A stretch of 64,000 nt of DNA from Hanleya hanleyi (taxonomy: Eukaryota > Mollusca > Polyplacophora > Lepidopleurida > Hanleyidae): the NCBI GenBank assembly GCA_036873755.1, contig JAVTVY010019469.1:1-64000 (forward strand), written 5' to 3'. The notes under the pieces were generated by a model, which saw only the letters and a program-made list of their open reading frames with translations, was not told the DNA's origin and searched no databases. The position numbers were made by a program, and so were the translations under genes. Shown one piece after another: positions 33,301-48,200 of the stretch (positions are counted from its first letter, which is position 1; each line of letters opens with the position of its first letter).

Positions 33301-34629
33301 TTTTTCTTCATCAACTGATTTCTGTATGTCAAAAATTTCTGAAACTTTAGTATGTTTTGTGAACTAGGCATCCTCCGATGATATCTGAAAATCAGCCACC
33401 GGGAATACATAACTTTTGATTTACCAGGGTATGGCAATTTATCTGTATTTCCTAATGTTAATCTTGTGGTAGCTGTCCCCCAGTTACGGGTTGAAACAGC
33501 CACCTGTGACACCGGGCTGTTTGTGACAATATGACTCAAATTACAATAACCTGACTCTCCACCAATCACCATCATCCCTAGTCATGGTGGGATCCGTCAT
33601 GGTTCGTCCAACAAATCCGACCCATGACAGAAGACAAATTCGTCAGGAATAAAATCAGTCGTATATTAATAGATTTTCCAAACAGCTCATGTGACCTCAT
33701 GTCCTTTCCGAATATGCCCATATTTGAAAAAAATTAGAAGCCAGCAATGTGTCTTATATTTCGTCCCCTTTGAACTCAAGTTGTGTGAGTAGCCATCATT
33801 GTTTTGACTGGAGTGTCCTTTCAGCGAGCACATCAAAGAGACCATTCTACAGCGTATTCCCACTATAAAGTCGGCTTGTCTGTGAACCTGGTGAGGCACG
33901 CTATAACTCTGTCCGTTCATTGGCTGTTTACTTTAAAAGGTTTGTTCGAGTAATAACTGTATTGCCCCAATCTGAGTGCAGGGGCTGGTATGGAGTATAC
34001 AGAGTATACAGACCTGCAATGTTACGGAGGATGCAAATCACCTGCAAATTACAGTTGTTGTGCTGCCTATAAGCTTATGCCATTTTGTAGTTACCATGTT
34101 CACCCATTATCACGATTACGGGACTGGTACCAGGTTTACTCTCTCTTCAAAATCCAATATCTCCACTGTCAGACTGTATCCTAGCTACAAGTGTTCCTAT
34201 CAATAATACCTGCAGTTGATATTCAAACACACACCTTTCATTGATCTTTGTCATGTACAACTCTACCATATAAATTGTCACTCTAATGATCATAATGATT
34301 GAACCTTGCTGGTTCTTGTTTACACCTTATCACCAGGAGTTGGAACATTAACAAAAGTGACAAGCATGGAGAATGAATTAGCTTCCAGAAAGTAATCAGT
34401 AAGGAAGTAAGAAGCATTAAGATTTCAATTTATATGGTACAGGTTGTACATAATGAGGATCGTTGAACAGTGAACATTTGTGACTATCAACCACAGGTAT
34501 TATTGAAAGGAACAGTTGTGGCTACAGTGTATTACTTAAAAATTGAATATATATCCAAAAATGAAAGGCTGGGTGGTTCAAAATCAGAGTTCCAGCCCCT
34601 CACTTACCCTTCATGACAGACTATTCACT
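33301..34629. other. No gene seen
   Basis: May contain more of the LINE body on the minus strand near 33300-33500, but no motif was recognised. The rest is unassigned. Confidence 0.4.
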
Positions 34630-36690
34630 ACATATGATGGATGATGACACTGTAAGTGTTCACCACATATGATGGCACACTGTTCACCACATATCATGGC
34701 ACACTGTTCACCACATATGATGGAACACTTCACCACATATGATGGCACACTGTTCACCACATATCATGGCACACTGTTCACCACATATGATGGAACACTT
34801 CACCACATATGATGGCACACTGTTCACCACATATGATGGCACACTGTTCACCACATATGATGGCACACTGTTCACCACATATCATGGAACACTGTTCACC
34901 ACATATCATGGAACACTGTTCACCACATATGATGGAACACTGTTCACCACATATGATGGAACACTGTTCCCCACATATGACCACATATGATGGCACGCTG
35001 TTCACCACATATGATGGCACACTGTTCTCCACATATGACGGCACACTGTTCACCACATATGTCGGCACACTGTTCACCACATGATGGCACACTGTTCACC
35101 ACATATGATGGCACACTGTTCACCACATATGATGGCACACTGTTCACCACATATGATGACACATTGTTCATCACTCACATATGATGGAACAATTCACCAC
35201 ATATGATGGAACACCATTCACCACGTATGATGGCACACATACTGTTCACCACATATGATGGAACAGCTGTTCATCACATGATGGCACACTGTTCACCACT
35301 CACATATGATGGAACAATTCACCACATATGATGGAACACCATTCACCACGTATGATGGCACACATACTGTTCACCACATATGATGACACACTGTTCACCA
35401 CTTATGATGACACACTGTTCACCACTCACATATGATGGAACAATTCACCACATATGATGGAACACCAATCACCACGTATGATGGCACATATATACTGTTC
35501 ACCACATATGATGGCACACTGTTCACCACTCACATATGATGGCACACATATCACCGCATATTAAAGAACAATTTACCACATATGAAGGCACAATGTTCAT
35601 CACACATGATGGAACTATTCACCACATATGATGACACACTGTTCACCACATATGATGACACACACATCACCACATATTATAGAATAATTCACCACATATG
35701 ATGGAACAATTCACCACATACATGTATGAAGGGACAATGTTCATCACATATGATGGAACAATTCACCACATATGAAGGCACAATGTTCATCACATATGAT
35801 GGAACAATTCACCACATATGATGACACCCTGTTCACCAAAGATGATGGCACACTGTTCACCACATATGATGGAACAATTCACCACATATGATGGAACAAT
35901 TCACCACATATGAAGGCACAATGTTCATCACATATGATGGAACAATTCACCACATATGAAGGCACAATGTTCATCACATATGATAGAACAATTCACCACA
36001 TATGATGGAACAATTCACCACATATGAAGGCACAATGTTCATCACATATGATGGAACAATTCACCACATATGAAGGCACAATGTTCATCACATATGATGG
36101 AACAATTCACCACATATGATGACACCCTGTTCACCAATATGATGACACCCTGTTCACCAATATGATGACACAAACATCACCACATATTATAGAACAATTC
36201 ACCACATATGATGGAACAATTCACCACATATGAAGGCACAATGTTCATCACATATGATGGAACAATTCACCACATTTGAAGGCACAATGTTCATCACATA
36301 TGATGGAACAATTCACCACATATGATGACACCCTGTTCATCACATATGATGGAACAATTCACAAAAGATGATGGCACACTGTTCACCACATATGATGGAA
36401 CAATTCACCACATATGAAGGCACAATGTTCATCACATATGATGGAACAATTCACCACATATGAAGGCACAATGTTCATCACATATGATGGAACAATTCAC
36501 CACATATGATGACACCCTGTTCACCAAAGATGATGGCACACTGTTCACCACATATGATGGTACAATTCACAAAAGATGATGGCACACTGTTCACCACATA
36601 TGATGGAACAATTCACCACATATGATGACACACTGTTCACTAAGTATGGAACAATATTCACCACATATGGAGGCACAATGTTAACCACAT
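34630..36690. repeat. 24-bp satellite based on CATATGATGGCACACTGTTCACCA
   Basis: About 2 kb of tandem units of 23-26 bp. Two main variants alternate: '…GATGGCACACTGTTCACCA' on the left and '…GATGGAACAATTCACCACAT' / '…GAAGGCACAATGTTCATCA' on the right. Nearly every unit has the palindrome CATATG. Both strands give repetitive open frames where the period is exactly 24. These are not genes. Confidence 0.95.
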
Positions 36691-38496
36691 AATGTCGAAA
36701 TAACCCCTGTCTACCTGTCTCTGACAAGTGAACTTTGTGAGAGAGAAGTAAAAAAATAATCTACCTGTCCCAGGTGACACGTAGAAAAAGTATTTCAAGA
36801 TATTTTTTTTTTGGATAAGCTTATTTTTAAAAAAACTGACAAAAAATGGGTTCGTAACACATTCTATAACATAAATGAATATTTTTTTCTATGGACAACA
36901 TTTTCTCCACTTTATTGCAAGATTTTATTGGTTGATATTGTAGTGTTCAAGTCAAATTCTGAGGAGAAAAGTAATAAATGTGCTCACCTGTCACCTAAGA
37001 CAAGTAGTTTTGCTAATATTTCGATCCCTGCTAAGTAGGTAGGATTTAATTTTTTGCTTCTTTTAACTTTTTTAAATTTTACTATTTTTGTATCGGATTC
37101 GAAATATTCAGTTGAAAAACATAAAATGTATGGGTAGGTAGGGCTAAGGCAAACATAGAATTTTGAACAACCTCATCTTGACCCATTTCATTAATTTCTT
37201 CACCATTGTTCCATTTTACCAAATGAAAGGGCTTTCATAGCGCCCTGATATTCTATTAAAAGTGAGACAAGAGACACCGATTTTCTCTCTGTGGGTTTTC
37301 TGCCTTGTTGATGCTAGTTTATAGTTTGACATACACTTGAAAGTGAAAAGAATATCCACCAAATAACCAAATGTTGTACATGATGTACATGTATAACTTC
37401 AGCCCTCTCAGTTCACCACGGCAATAAGCAATTGCCGAGGTGAATGCCATGGCATAAGCGGTTCACCTCACCAATATTTAACATGATGTTAAATAGGAAT
37501 TATTTAAATATGACATTATTTTCACCGAGGCGAGTTTTCTGAATTGTGTGGACTGAACTTAATCTAATAGGTACATGAATTGATGTGCATGGATGATTTT
37601 AGCACAGGCACCAAACACATTGCATTTCATCTTTTGTAGCTTTTACTTTAGAAGGTTTCATTTAGGAAGTAAAATATTTAGTCCATTATATCTTCCATTC
37701 ATCATATCCAGTACAACAAATAATGTCCTTCCTCTTTCAAGGGATCAACTGTACATGTACACTTCCCTGTCCTGTAGGTTAGCCAGTAATTAACAGTACC
37801 CCATTGATGTTATAGACATAGTGGGACTGAAGTCAGTCCCATTCACTAAAGCTGAATGTTACCTAGAATTACTCAGAAAATTCTATTGTTTCTTGAATTT
37901 CTGTCTTAAAAAATATAATTTCTATACTCTGAAACTTTTTATGGCAATTTGAAAGCTGATAAAATTTAACGTAAAGAAATACAGTGGCAACAAATTTACT
38001 TATGAAAAATGTTAATACTATGCAGTTTTAAATTCATAACTGTGGACCCTCATGGGGTGTGTGGGTGCTCTCTATTATTAAACTGTCACTTAAATACTTT
38101 TTATATTTGTCTAACCAGGAAACTTCCTTGTCAACAAATTGTTTTTTCATCAATCATCTTTTAGTAGTTTAATTTTTTTTTAGCACATTTATGGCTTTAT
38201 CTTTTAGCATATTTTTGTTCATGTACAATATGCTTATCTATCTAGAGATGACACCTAGAGATGTATCCAGGTCATACCTCACCTGCCAGGTACCTGTTTT
38301 TCTCGAAACCAGCTTAAAGTTTTATACCTATCTACATGATCCAGGAAGAACTTCATTGACATTTTATACAATGCCAAAAATGTTAATGCAAAAATCACAA
38401 ACACATTATGCTGTAAAAGTATTTGACACATGATAACAGTGAAAACCTTGATCCATATGCACCTACCCAAATTTCTAGGACAGTGTTTGGTTTCAC
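36691..38496. other. No gene seen (expected to hold the first exon of the arrestin-family gene)
   Basis: AT-rich. The missing first exon of the plus-strand gene should lie somewhere upstream of 39206. No open segment here matches the N-terminus of an alpha-arrestin. Confidence 0.35.
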
Positions 38497-38770
38497 CCAA
38501 TAAACGTTTGTTTGAGGATAGCCCGAAAATTTTTCACTTTGTCATTTAAATATGTGTATTAACTTAAAACAAACGTAATTGTAAGCAACAAGATATCCAA
38601 TGCCAAATTAATACTACATTGTACATGTAAGTGAATTTAATTGCCAAGAGGCTATTCCATGGTGTTAGCCAGAGGCTCATCCACCTGACCACTGGACAGG
38701 CATATTTAAATTTGGACAAGCAAAGTTTTTACATTTGGACAGGCAAAATTTATAAATTTGGACAGGTAAA
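38497..38770 (+). repeat. Direct repeat, left copy (partner 39650-39875)
   Basis: Shares 'CACCCAATAAAC-TTTGTTT', 'GTGTATTAACTTAAAACAAA', 'TTGTAAGCAACAAG', 'TTAATTGCCAAGAGGCTATT' and 'CCACTGGACAGGCATATTTA' with the right copy. Followed by short 'TTTGGACAGGCAAA' repeats. Confidence 0.85.
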
Positions 38771-39205
38771 TTTCATATTCTAGCTAACACCCTGGTGCTA
38801 CACTATCTATGTACGAGATCGCCTGTACAAATCTTGGCATGTGCACATGGCAAGGTCATGAAAGGTCATGTGTACCAACTGTCGCATTCTGCCCAGGTTG
38901 AAAGTGGATCAGATCTCGGAAAAAGTGTCTTGTCTGTTGCACTAAATGTAGAGTAAATAAATATCTGGAGCCGTTCTTTAACGCATCTCGTGCGATAGAG
39001 CTCAAAATATTTTGGCGATTCTAGGTTTTGAATACACAAAATACCCCATGCTTTCCAAATCTTTCCTCTCCAATGCTAAAACTTAGGATTTGGCTCTTCT
39101 GTCTTCTTGGGCTTTGTAGTTAGTCTAAAGCCTTCAGCATACATTTAAACTGTCACTCCTTTGAAGCATGTGAAATGTTAGTATATTTTCTTTTTCTTTT
39201 TCCAG

Positions 39206-39279
39206 TGCTGTTTATGTGAACATTGTGAGTCCGACCGCAGGCTGTGGTGTGAAGCTCAAATTCCGTGGATTTGAATACT
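39206..39279 (+). CDS. Arrestin-family gene, exon (a)
   Basis: Acceptor '…CTTTTTCCAG', donor GTGAGT. 24 residues, 'AVYVNIVSPTAGCGVKLKF…', correspond to the second and third strands of the arrestin N-domain. It begins in phase 2, so an upstream exon is required. Confidence 0.8.
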
Positions 39280-42200
39280 GTGAGTCTTTTTGGGGTGGAG
39301 AATCAAAGTTCCAAAGCTCCTCTAAATACCCATTCTACTCCTCCTACCTCTGACTGTCTTCAGTATCTTTCAGTATTACTTTTCTCACTTCATAATGGCA
39401 GGGAGTCAAAATTGTACTTCCGAAACTCAATATTACTGAATAGTGTGAGTTTTTCATGTGTTGAATTGAGTTTTCAACAATTATGTTCCCACCAATCTGT
39501 GACATGCACAAAATTCAAGTGAATTCTTTAACAAAGAGCTGCACTGATGGCACCGGCAGGTGCATTGACAGCGGTTCGTTCATTGCCTGTCTTCCGTATC
39601 TTTTTAACATTGGGGCAGGTTTTTAAATTACATGTATTGATAATTGGTGTCACCCAATAAACATTTGTTTTAGGATAACCTGGGAAATTTTGACTTTGTC
39701 ATTTAAGAAATGTGTATTAACTTAAAACAAACATAATTGTAAGCAACAAGTTATTCAATGCCAAATTAATACATATCTTAAGTGAATTTAATTGCCAAGA
39801 GGCTATTCCATGGTGTTGGCCACCTGACCACTGGACAGGCATATTTAAATTTGGACAAGCAAAGTTTATAAATTTCCATCCCCCCCCCCCCACAAATATG
39901 GATCAAATTATCTTACTATTCCAAGAAAAGACCAACATTGATTAAATTTCTAGGCCAAAGCGATAGGGAAGAGAGAGAATGAACAAACCACTATGCAAAC
40001 CGCATCTCAGTGCACCTGCTGGTGCTATCAATGCAGCTCTTTGATAAAAGATTCATTTGAATTTTGTGCAAGTGAAGGATTCACAAAGTGATACTGAGTT
40101 TTCACCCTGCTTCCCCTCCCCCCCCCCTCCTCCGTTTCGCCATGTCTACTTGATACTTGGAGATTTTGCAGAGATAACACTTAATACATTTCATTTTCAG
40201 GTGCGAACAGAATAACATTAAGCTTATTTTCTTGTTTCAGTTGCGTATGGCCTGGGTTCCAATGAAGAGGATTGTATCCCAATGATCTCCGATAAGAAGG
40301 ACTACATAGACTGTAGTGACATCATTCTCTACAGCAATAATGGTAAAACTGCATGCTTCTCAGGTTTACAGTCACGTTCATTTTGTAATTTTGCTTACAT
40401 GTGAACATTCTAATAGTTCGATGATTAACATTCCTCAGAATATTTTAATCCTCTGATAATTCAATCACAGGAGGTCACATTTCCCACCATAAAATCTGCG
40501 GGTGATGTAATTCATTAGGCTTCATAAAATGAGTGATTAGTTTATCATTAGTGACTCACAACAAATCCTAGGCACGCGGACGTTTTTTTATTTATTTAAT
40601 ATATGTCCTTGCACATGCTCTATGCTGAATCTGGTGGTCTTCCCTCCCTTCTTGACCATGCCGAAACATTGTGTAATTTTTGTGGTCTAACTGAGGGCGC
40701 CATGGCACAATTGTAGAGGTGCGATATGAGTCGGGCGATCGGTGAAATTTACTGTTCATCAACGATTTCATTCCAAAGCGATCGTTTCCCCGACACCAAC
40801 TCCATCCCGCCCCCCATCATTCTCTATTTTTCGATTTGAGTGAGTTGTAAACTGATCTGAAAGTCATTGAATAAGTGGCTCATTCTAAATCATGTAACAG
40901 TGGCTGTTGATTTTTTCGAGTTGATATTTCTGCTCGCTACAGACCTGCTACTAGCTACAGATTTAGTTCACATATTCATTCACCTATCACCTACTCTGTG
41001 GTCAACAAAACAAACTTTAAACATTTGATTATGAATTGAAGATTCACCTTATCATACAGACTTGGTATTTTCTCCAGTATCAGGGTATGCTTTTGCCCAT
41101 TATAGCATATAATTCACACCCAAGCCTGTCTCCTCTTCTTCAAACCCCTCCATCCCCTTAAACCTTGGGACCCCTTATCTCCTAAGCTAAATATTGCCCC
41201 AGATTTTACCATTAATATCGCCCCACCTCATATATTCTGAGAGCTTTCACCATAATATACTTGACAGCCAGTATCCATAATCCCAGGGCTTTGAACCCCA
41301 TCATCTTTTAAAATAATAATCAACTCTCCCCATAGCCCTATATACATGTATTCTGAAAGCTTATAGTACCATCATAACACACGTATATGGTGCAGTCACT
41401 GTCACTGACAATGAGTTCCTATCACCAGCTCTTGGGGTCCTAAACCTAGCATTGCCCCCACCTCATAACCCGGTATATAATGAAAGCTGTCATGATAACA
41501 CACACTGTAGCCATTGCATTGAGGCCTTACCATGGAGATGGGTCCCCACTCCCAAGTGACAATAGTTGCTATGGCAATCCCTCTAATAATTCAATCACAA
41601 CAAGTGAAATTTCCCGCCATATAATCTGAAGGTGATCAAATAGGCCTATATTAGAAAAAGAAGTTGGCAAAATGGTTCAGAATCATGCGTGTGATCCATT
41701 GTTTCTTAGTTCAATGATTTTAAAGGGTGATCAAATTTATAAGAACAGCCTATTGAATTTTGTCCCCAAAACTTATGATAGGAGAATTTAATTATGAGAG
41801 GGGCTACCATGGATGAAGTAGGAACTGACATTACTGATGATGTAGGAACTGACATTACTGATGATGTAGGAACTGACTTTACTGATGATGTAGGAACTGA
41901 CATTACTGATGATGTAGGAACTGACATTACTGATGATGTAGGAACTGACTTTACTGATGATGTAGGAACTGACATTACTGATGATGTAGGAACTGATGTT
42001 ACTGATGATGTAGGAACTGACTTTACTGATGATGTAGGAACTGACATTACTGATGTAGGAACTGATGTTACTGATGATGTAGGAACTGACTTACTGATGT
42101 AGGAACTGACATTACTGATGATGTAGGAACTGATGTTACTGATGATGTAGGAACTGACTTTACTGATGATGTAGGAACTGACATTACTGATGATGTAGGA

Positions 42201-45200
42201 ACTGATGTTACTGATGTAGGAACTGACTTTACTGATGATGTAGGAACTGGCATTACTGATGATGTAGGAACTGATGTTACTGATGATGTAGGAACTGACT
42301 TTACTGATGATGTAGGAACTGATGTTACTGATGATGTAGGAACTGACTTTACTGATGATGTAGGAACTGACATTACTGATGATGTAGGAACTGACATTAC
42401 TGATGATGTAGGAACTGACATTACTGATGATGTAGGGACTGACATTACTGATGATGTAGGAACTGACTTTACTGATGTAGGAACTGACATTACTGATGAT
42501 GTAGCATCTGACATTACTGATGATGTAGGAACTGACATTACTGATGATGTAACATCTGACATTACTGATGATGATCCTAATTCAGGTAAGCTTACAATTT
42601 ACTTTTATGTGAATGAAGTTTTTAGTTCTGTAGACTGGGGTGGTACTATACACGACTGAGGTATGATACATTATATTTCATACTCATAGATACTGATGTA
42701 TGATACATTATATTTCATACTCATAGATGTATTACTATACTGTGAACTAACATAAGTCATTTCTTTTCAGCCCCCTTGTCTCTTGGTAGTTATATCTTCC
42801 CTTTCCAGTTCCAACTGCTCAATGAAATACCAGGTTTGTACTTGACAGAATTCAACAATTCACTTACGTACGTATGTAGATTTGATTCAGTAATTATAAA
42901 AAAGTCATTATGCCCAGGTGCCTAGTTGTTCATGAAACTGACTATCTTTTTCGTTTATTCGAGTCCAGTTGCTGAATATCTGACAAAAGTACTGGTTTTT
43001 ACTCGGCATGTGACTTCGGTCATTAGGTCGTCCGGTCGTCAACAATTCTTGTAAATGCTCTAGTAACCGTTGCATCTAGAGATATCAACTTGGTAAGAGG
43101 AAAGACAAATCAATTCACTCGGTAAATGAAAAGATTTAAGTAAACAAAATATCAACCTAAATGATATTGAATTTTCCTGTACAATGGTTTAGTCAAAAAA
43201 GTGTTCCATTTACCATTTAGAAATAGTTTTGTTTGCATCGGTAAACGCTAAATGAAACAGAAACAGCCGGACACAAACGTTTTTACCCTGTATCCTGTGA
43301 ATGTCCTCTATTTATATAATGTGACCAAGCAAAGACAAACTGTTGATAGATTGTATAACACTTGTTCTACAGCTGGTCGCACCACCTCAGTTTTGGCTAT
43401 GATCATTTCAGAATGAGAGCAGTACATAGAAATACTTGTCGCCAGCATGTTACATCTTGAGCACTATCATTACAGGGACCTTCAATGCCTCAGGAGTGTC
43501 GGATGTTCGGTGGGACGCCCAAGTCCGCTACTGGGTTGAGGCGGAGATGATTGGTGCTGAAAATTTAAAAGTAAGATCGAACACTTCAGCTCAAAGTAAA
43601 GAAATGCTAAATGATTCCCTGGTCAGGTTTGGTGTTCTTCGCCGAATGACCTGGATACCATTTAACTCTTCCATTATGACCTCAGATACTTCGCAGTGAA
43701 TTTGTCCCATGCAACAATATTGCACACTGCAGCAGCTACCCCACATAGTCTAATTAATTGTTGCAGAAATATATGTGTGTAGTTATATTTAGACAGCAAA
43801 ACAGATTGGGAAAAATAAATACGTATTGTTGGGGAAGAGATGAAAATAATCGTAGCACTCTGACATGAAATAAGTGGAACTACCGTAAAATGACCAGACA
43901 ATAATGAAAACAACAAACTTGTCCAAATCTGCCTTCATGGGTAACATGATCATCGTCAAAACCTGTTTACATGGAATCATCAAACTCATTTACATGAGAG
44001 AAAGAGTGACGCTTCCAATGTTTTTTCAATAATCCCAAATATATTACGCGGAGTAAAATTGATCTCTAGCATCGCAGACAAAATGAGTGAGGGAGGCTTT
44101 TTTACAAATCTTTTTATACTTTTCTTTCCTACAGATCAAATATATCCAGCTGGTTGCAGTAGTTTAACACAATTTATATGAAACCAACACAGTTCTTTGA
44201 GTTAATTGAAGAGTCAGCCTTCAAAATTGCTATTTCCTGCAATTTAGGCAAGGCCTCAACCAACCCTTTGACTTAGTGTCTCAAAAGATTATTTTTGCAA
44301 AACTTTCAGAGAGAAATGTGGAAAAACAAAACAATTTTTTTTTTAAATATATTTTGTTTTGCTGTGGGCAATAAAAAGGTTTAAACAGGTGGCAGCACTA
44401 AATAAATGATGCAGCAGTGCCTATGAAGCTAGAAATTTATTTTCTTCAGTCTTGACAAAATTCCCTGTATATGTATGTTGCATTCCATGGAATTTGTCTA
44501 CATCTGATCTGTTGTGTAAATGATATTGTATTATAATTTCAAACAGGATAAACAATCTGTGATAATCCATCAGTGTAGGCCTACTGTAGTGGACCAGTCA
44601 CAGGCAGAAGTACATGAACACACCATCAAGACTCTGTTTGGACTGATCCAGAAAAAGATCTTCCTAACAGCCAGGTATATATTTATACACCTGTTCCTCT
44701 GTATAGAATTGTTCAGTTACAAGACAGGCTTTATTATAGTGTGGACTTCATTGCTTTATGAGGTCTCTTCAAAGCATGACTGACTGTTAACTGTTGGTCA
44801 GTAATTTGTCCCCCAACTTGAGATTTATGATGTGGGAGTTTTGTTCATTTATTGGAGATGCAGACTTTAATTAGCATATAATTTTGCACCATATCTTGCA
44901 CATGTAAATTATCTATGATAATTTGAAATAAAATTCCATCATTCCAAGATTGAATTTTGATCATAAATTTGATTACCTTTATTCAGGAGAAATATAACAA
45001 TTGTAGGAACATAGTTTTATTTTGATTTTTTTTTTTCATTTTAATATTTTTTTTTTTTTCAAATAAATTTGATTGCCTTGATATTTCTGATTGGGAAGTC
45101 GTGCTCCCCTAAATCCACTGATTTGAATTATAATGTTGTGTTTAGATTGCACGATGCTGTCCACAGATGTAGGGGATTTGCCAAACTCCAACTCATAGTA

Positions 45201-48200
45201 AACAATGAGTCCCGGGTAAACATCATTGCTGTTACTATTAAGGTGAGTAGGTATGCAGAGTCCACTTGATTCATTCTGTTCCTTTGGGAACATGTCAAGG
45301 GAGGCAACTTCTCTGAATACTTCTTCCCATCACATCAAGGGAGACAACTCTTGCTTAGAGGAAACTTTTAGCACATCAAGGGAGACAACTTTTGCATAGC
45401 GTACCTTGAGGATTACCTCAGCACACCAGCACATTGTGGTGAACAGTCCCTGATATATAGAGCATAGCTGAGTCATTGCTGGTAAGCATCTCACATGGTA
45501 ACCATTATAAGCACCCACACAGAGTCTGCAAGAGTGCTGATTAGTTTGTTTGAATTTTTGAAAAAGATTTGACTAATATCATTGGTTTGAAGAGAAAATT
45601 CAACCAATCAAATAACAATGTTTGATATGGTTCAGCTCTAAACTTCCCACCATTACCCATCTCATTATTGACTGCATGTGTAATGGTATAATTGTTTACT
45701 TTCCTTTTGCAGTTAAATCGTCAGCTTGTATTTTGCACAAAATATTTATCGAACATTCCACCGGCGAGAGATCGTAACATACTCAGGATGGACAGGAAGA
45801 TATTGATTCAGCCTGAGCAGGATTCCTTCACTGTACGAGAAATCAACATGCAAGACAATCAGGGCAATATTCTTAACAAGTAAATGTTTTGAATTCTTAA
45901 CTTATATCAGTTACGGTTTGCAGCAATTAATTTTATAAATATGTGATTTAGTTCTTATCAATCTGTATGCAATAAAAAGTTTCATATTTTTAATATAAAT
46001 TTTCAATGGTCAAGAGTCAGCATGTGTCATATAGTGACTGGTATGCCTGTTAATATGAATTCCAGAAAATAACTGCAGAAGGATGTTCCAGATTCTTACT
46101 AGATGTCTCTACACCACACATGAATCTGGTAACAGACCAGAATCCTATCGAGTATGAGTGACCTTGACCTTGAAATTTTCAAACTCACAAAGTTTACCAA
46201 TGATTTTTGTTAAATCAATAAAAGGATTATGACCAAATTTACACCAAATATGCATCTGAATCCCAACCGCTGAGAGGTTTTGATCTCATTAAGTTGATCA
46301 TTATCATGTAGATCAACCTTTCCATAAAATCCTGTTTGTTCTCTTCTTGTTATACAGGGGCATGGATAACATAAAAATTCCACTATGCACAATGAAAGGA
46401 GATACCATTCCACCTACCACACAAGGAGCACATATACGAGTAAGTGGCTGTATTGTGGTCTTCTCTTAATCCCTCTAATAATTCAATCACAGGAAGTGAA
46501 CTTTCCCACCATAAAATCTGGGGATGATCAAATTTATTGGAACAGTAAGTTGACAAAATGATAAAAAATCATGCATATAATCCATTATTTCTTCATTATT
46601 TCAATGGTTTTAGATGGTAATCCAATTTATTAGAACCACCAATTTTGGCCCCAAAATTGGAGGGGGTGAATAAATTTTAATAAGGGGATTGAATTATTAG
46701 AGGGATTACCGTATCATTGCATCTGAAGAAAGTTATAGCTGGCAGGCATATATATTGGCCCATGGCTAATCTCCATTTTATTTTCTCATTCTGATGTTGG
46801 GCTTATTGTCATTGGACATTTCTGGTTTTGGCTCTCTTGAGATGATGTCATGAATTTATATAATTCATGTTTCTCATTGAAAATTTCTGGTCACTGGAAA
46901 GCTGAAGCCTGTAAGGGAAGACTTTTTCTGACCCAAACCACCCGTATGCCACTTACCCTATCTCTCTAATGTTGATTCCATCTGTGTTTTGCAGTGTAAA
47001 TATACAGTAGATGTTACAGCTTATCTTGAGAATGGTGAAACCTTTTCCGTGACGGTACCTATCAACTGTATCTTACCAGAAGACAATCAGCATGTATGTA
47101 TGATACACTATATAACACAGGACGGTAAAACCTCTAATAATTCAATCACACAAAATGAAATTTCCCACCTTAATCAGGGGGGCAGTCAGATTTATTAGAA
47201 CAGAAAGTTGACAAAAATTGTCCAAACTTTGGTAGATAATCCATTATTTCTTTATTATTTTTACGATTTTACGGGGTGATTGAATTTATAAGAACCATTC
47301 CTTGAATTTCATGCATAAAAGTGGAGGTGATTGGATTTTAAGAGGGTGATTGACTTATTAAAGAATTTGTTTTACACTATAATGCTGTCCATGGGAACAG
47401 ACATCACACTCGTGTGCCTACATTATTTCAGTACAGCGATAAAGTTTGATTATTTTGAACCTAGTGCTATATTAACCGTTGCTATATGAGAATCAGCTTA
47501 TAGTGAGACCTGATGTTGGGCTTTATAGCGAGGCATGATGTTACAGTTGGGCTTTATAGCTTGGCATGATGTTACAGTTGAGTTTTACAGTGAGGCATGA
47601 TGTTACAGGTGGGCTTTACAGTGAGGCATGATGTTACAGTTGGGCTTTATAGCTTGGCATCATGTTACAGTTGAGTTTTACAGTGAGGCATGATGTTACA
47701 GGTGGGCTTTACAGTGAGGCATGGTTTCACTGTTGAGCTTTATAGTGAGGCATGATGATAAAGTGACGCTTTATAGTGAGGCATGATGTTACAGTTGAGC
47801 TTTATAGTGAGGCATGATGTTACAGTTGGGCTTTATGATAAGGCATGATGTTATAGTTGAGCTTTATAGTGAGGCATGATGTTACAGTTGGGCTTTATGA
47901 TAAGGCATGATGTTATAGTTGAGCTTTATAGTGAGGCATGATGTTACAGTTGGGCTTTATGATAAGGCATGATGGTATAGTTGAGCTTTATAGTGAGGCA
48001 TGATGTTACAGTTGGGCTTTATGATAAGGCATGATGTTATAGTTGAGCTTTATAGTGAGGCATGATGTTACAGTTGGGCTTTATGATAAGGCATGATGTT
48101 ATAGTTGAGCTTTATAGTGAGGCATGATGTTACAGTTGGGCTTTATAATAAGGCATGATGTTATAGTTGAGCTTTATTGTGAGGGCGATGTTTACAGTTG

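Noticed and set aside
33976..34206. Cys-rich short frame as the first exon of the arrestin-family gene
   Set aside because: No similarity to an arrestin N-terminus, and no donor in the phase that exon (a) needs was evident.
34739..35184. Repetitive open frames in the 24-bp satellite
   Set aside because: Same repeat artefact. Both strands are open and there is no splice or start context.
34630..36690. CRISPR-like array
   Set aside because: Regular repeats without unique spacers. The DNA is eukaryotic and this is an ordinary tandem satellite.
42068..42562. Minus-strand Ser/Val/Pro/Thr repeat frame of 164 codons
   Set aside because: Mirror of the 24-bp minisatellite within an intron of a plus-strand gene. 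No independent support.
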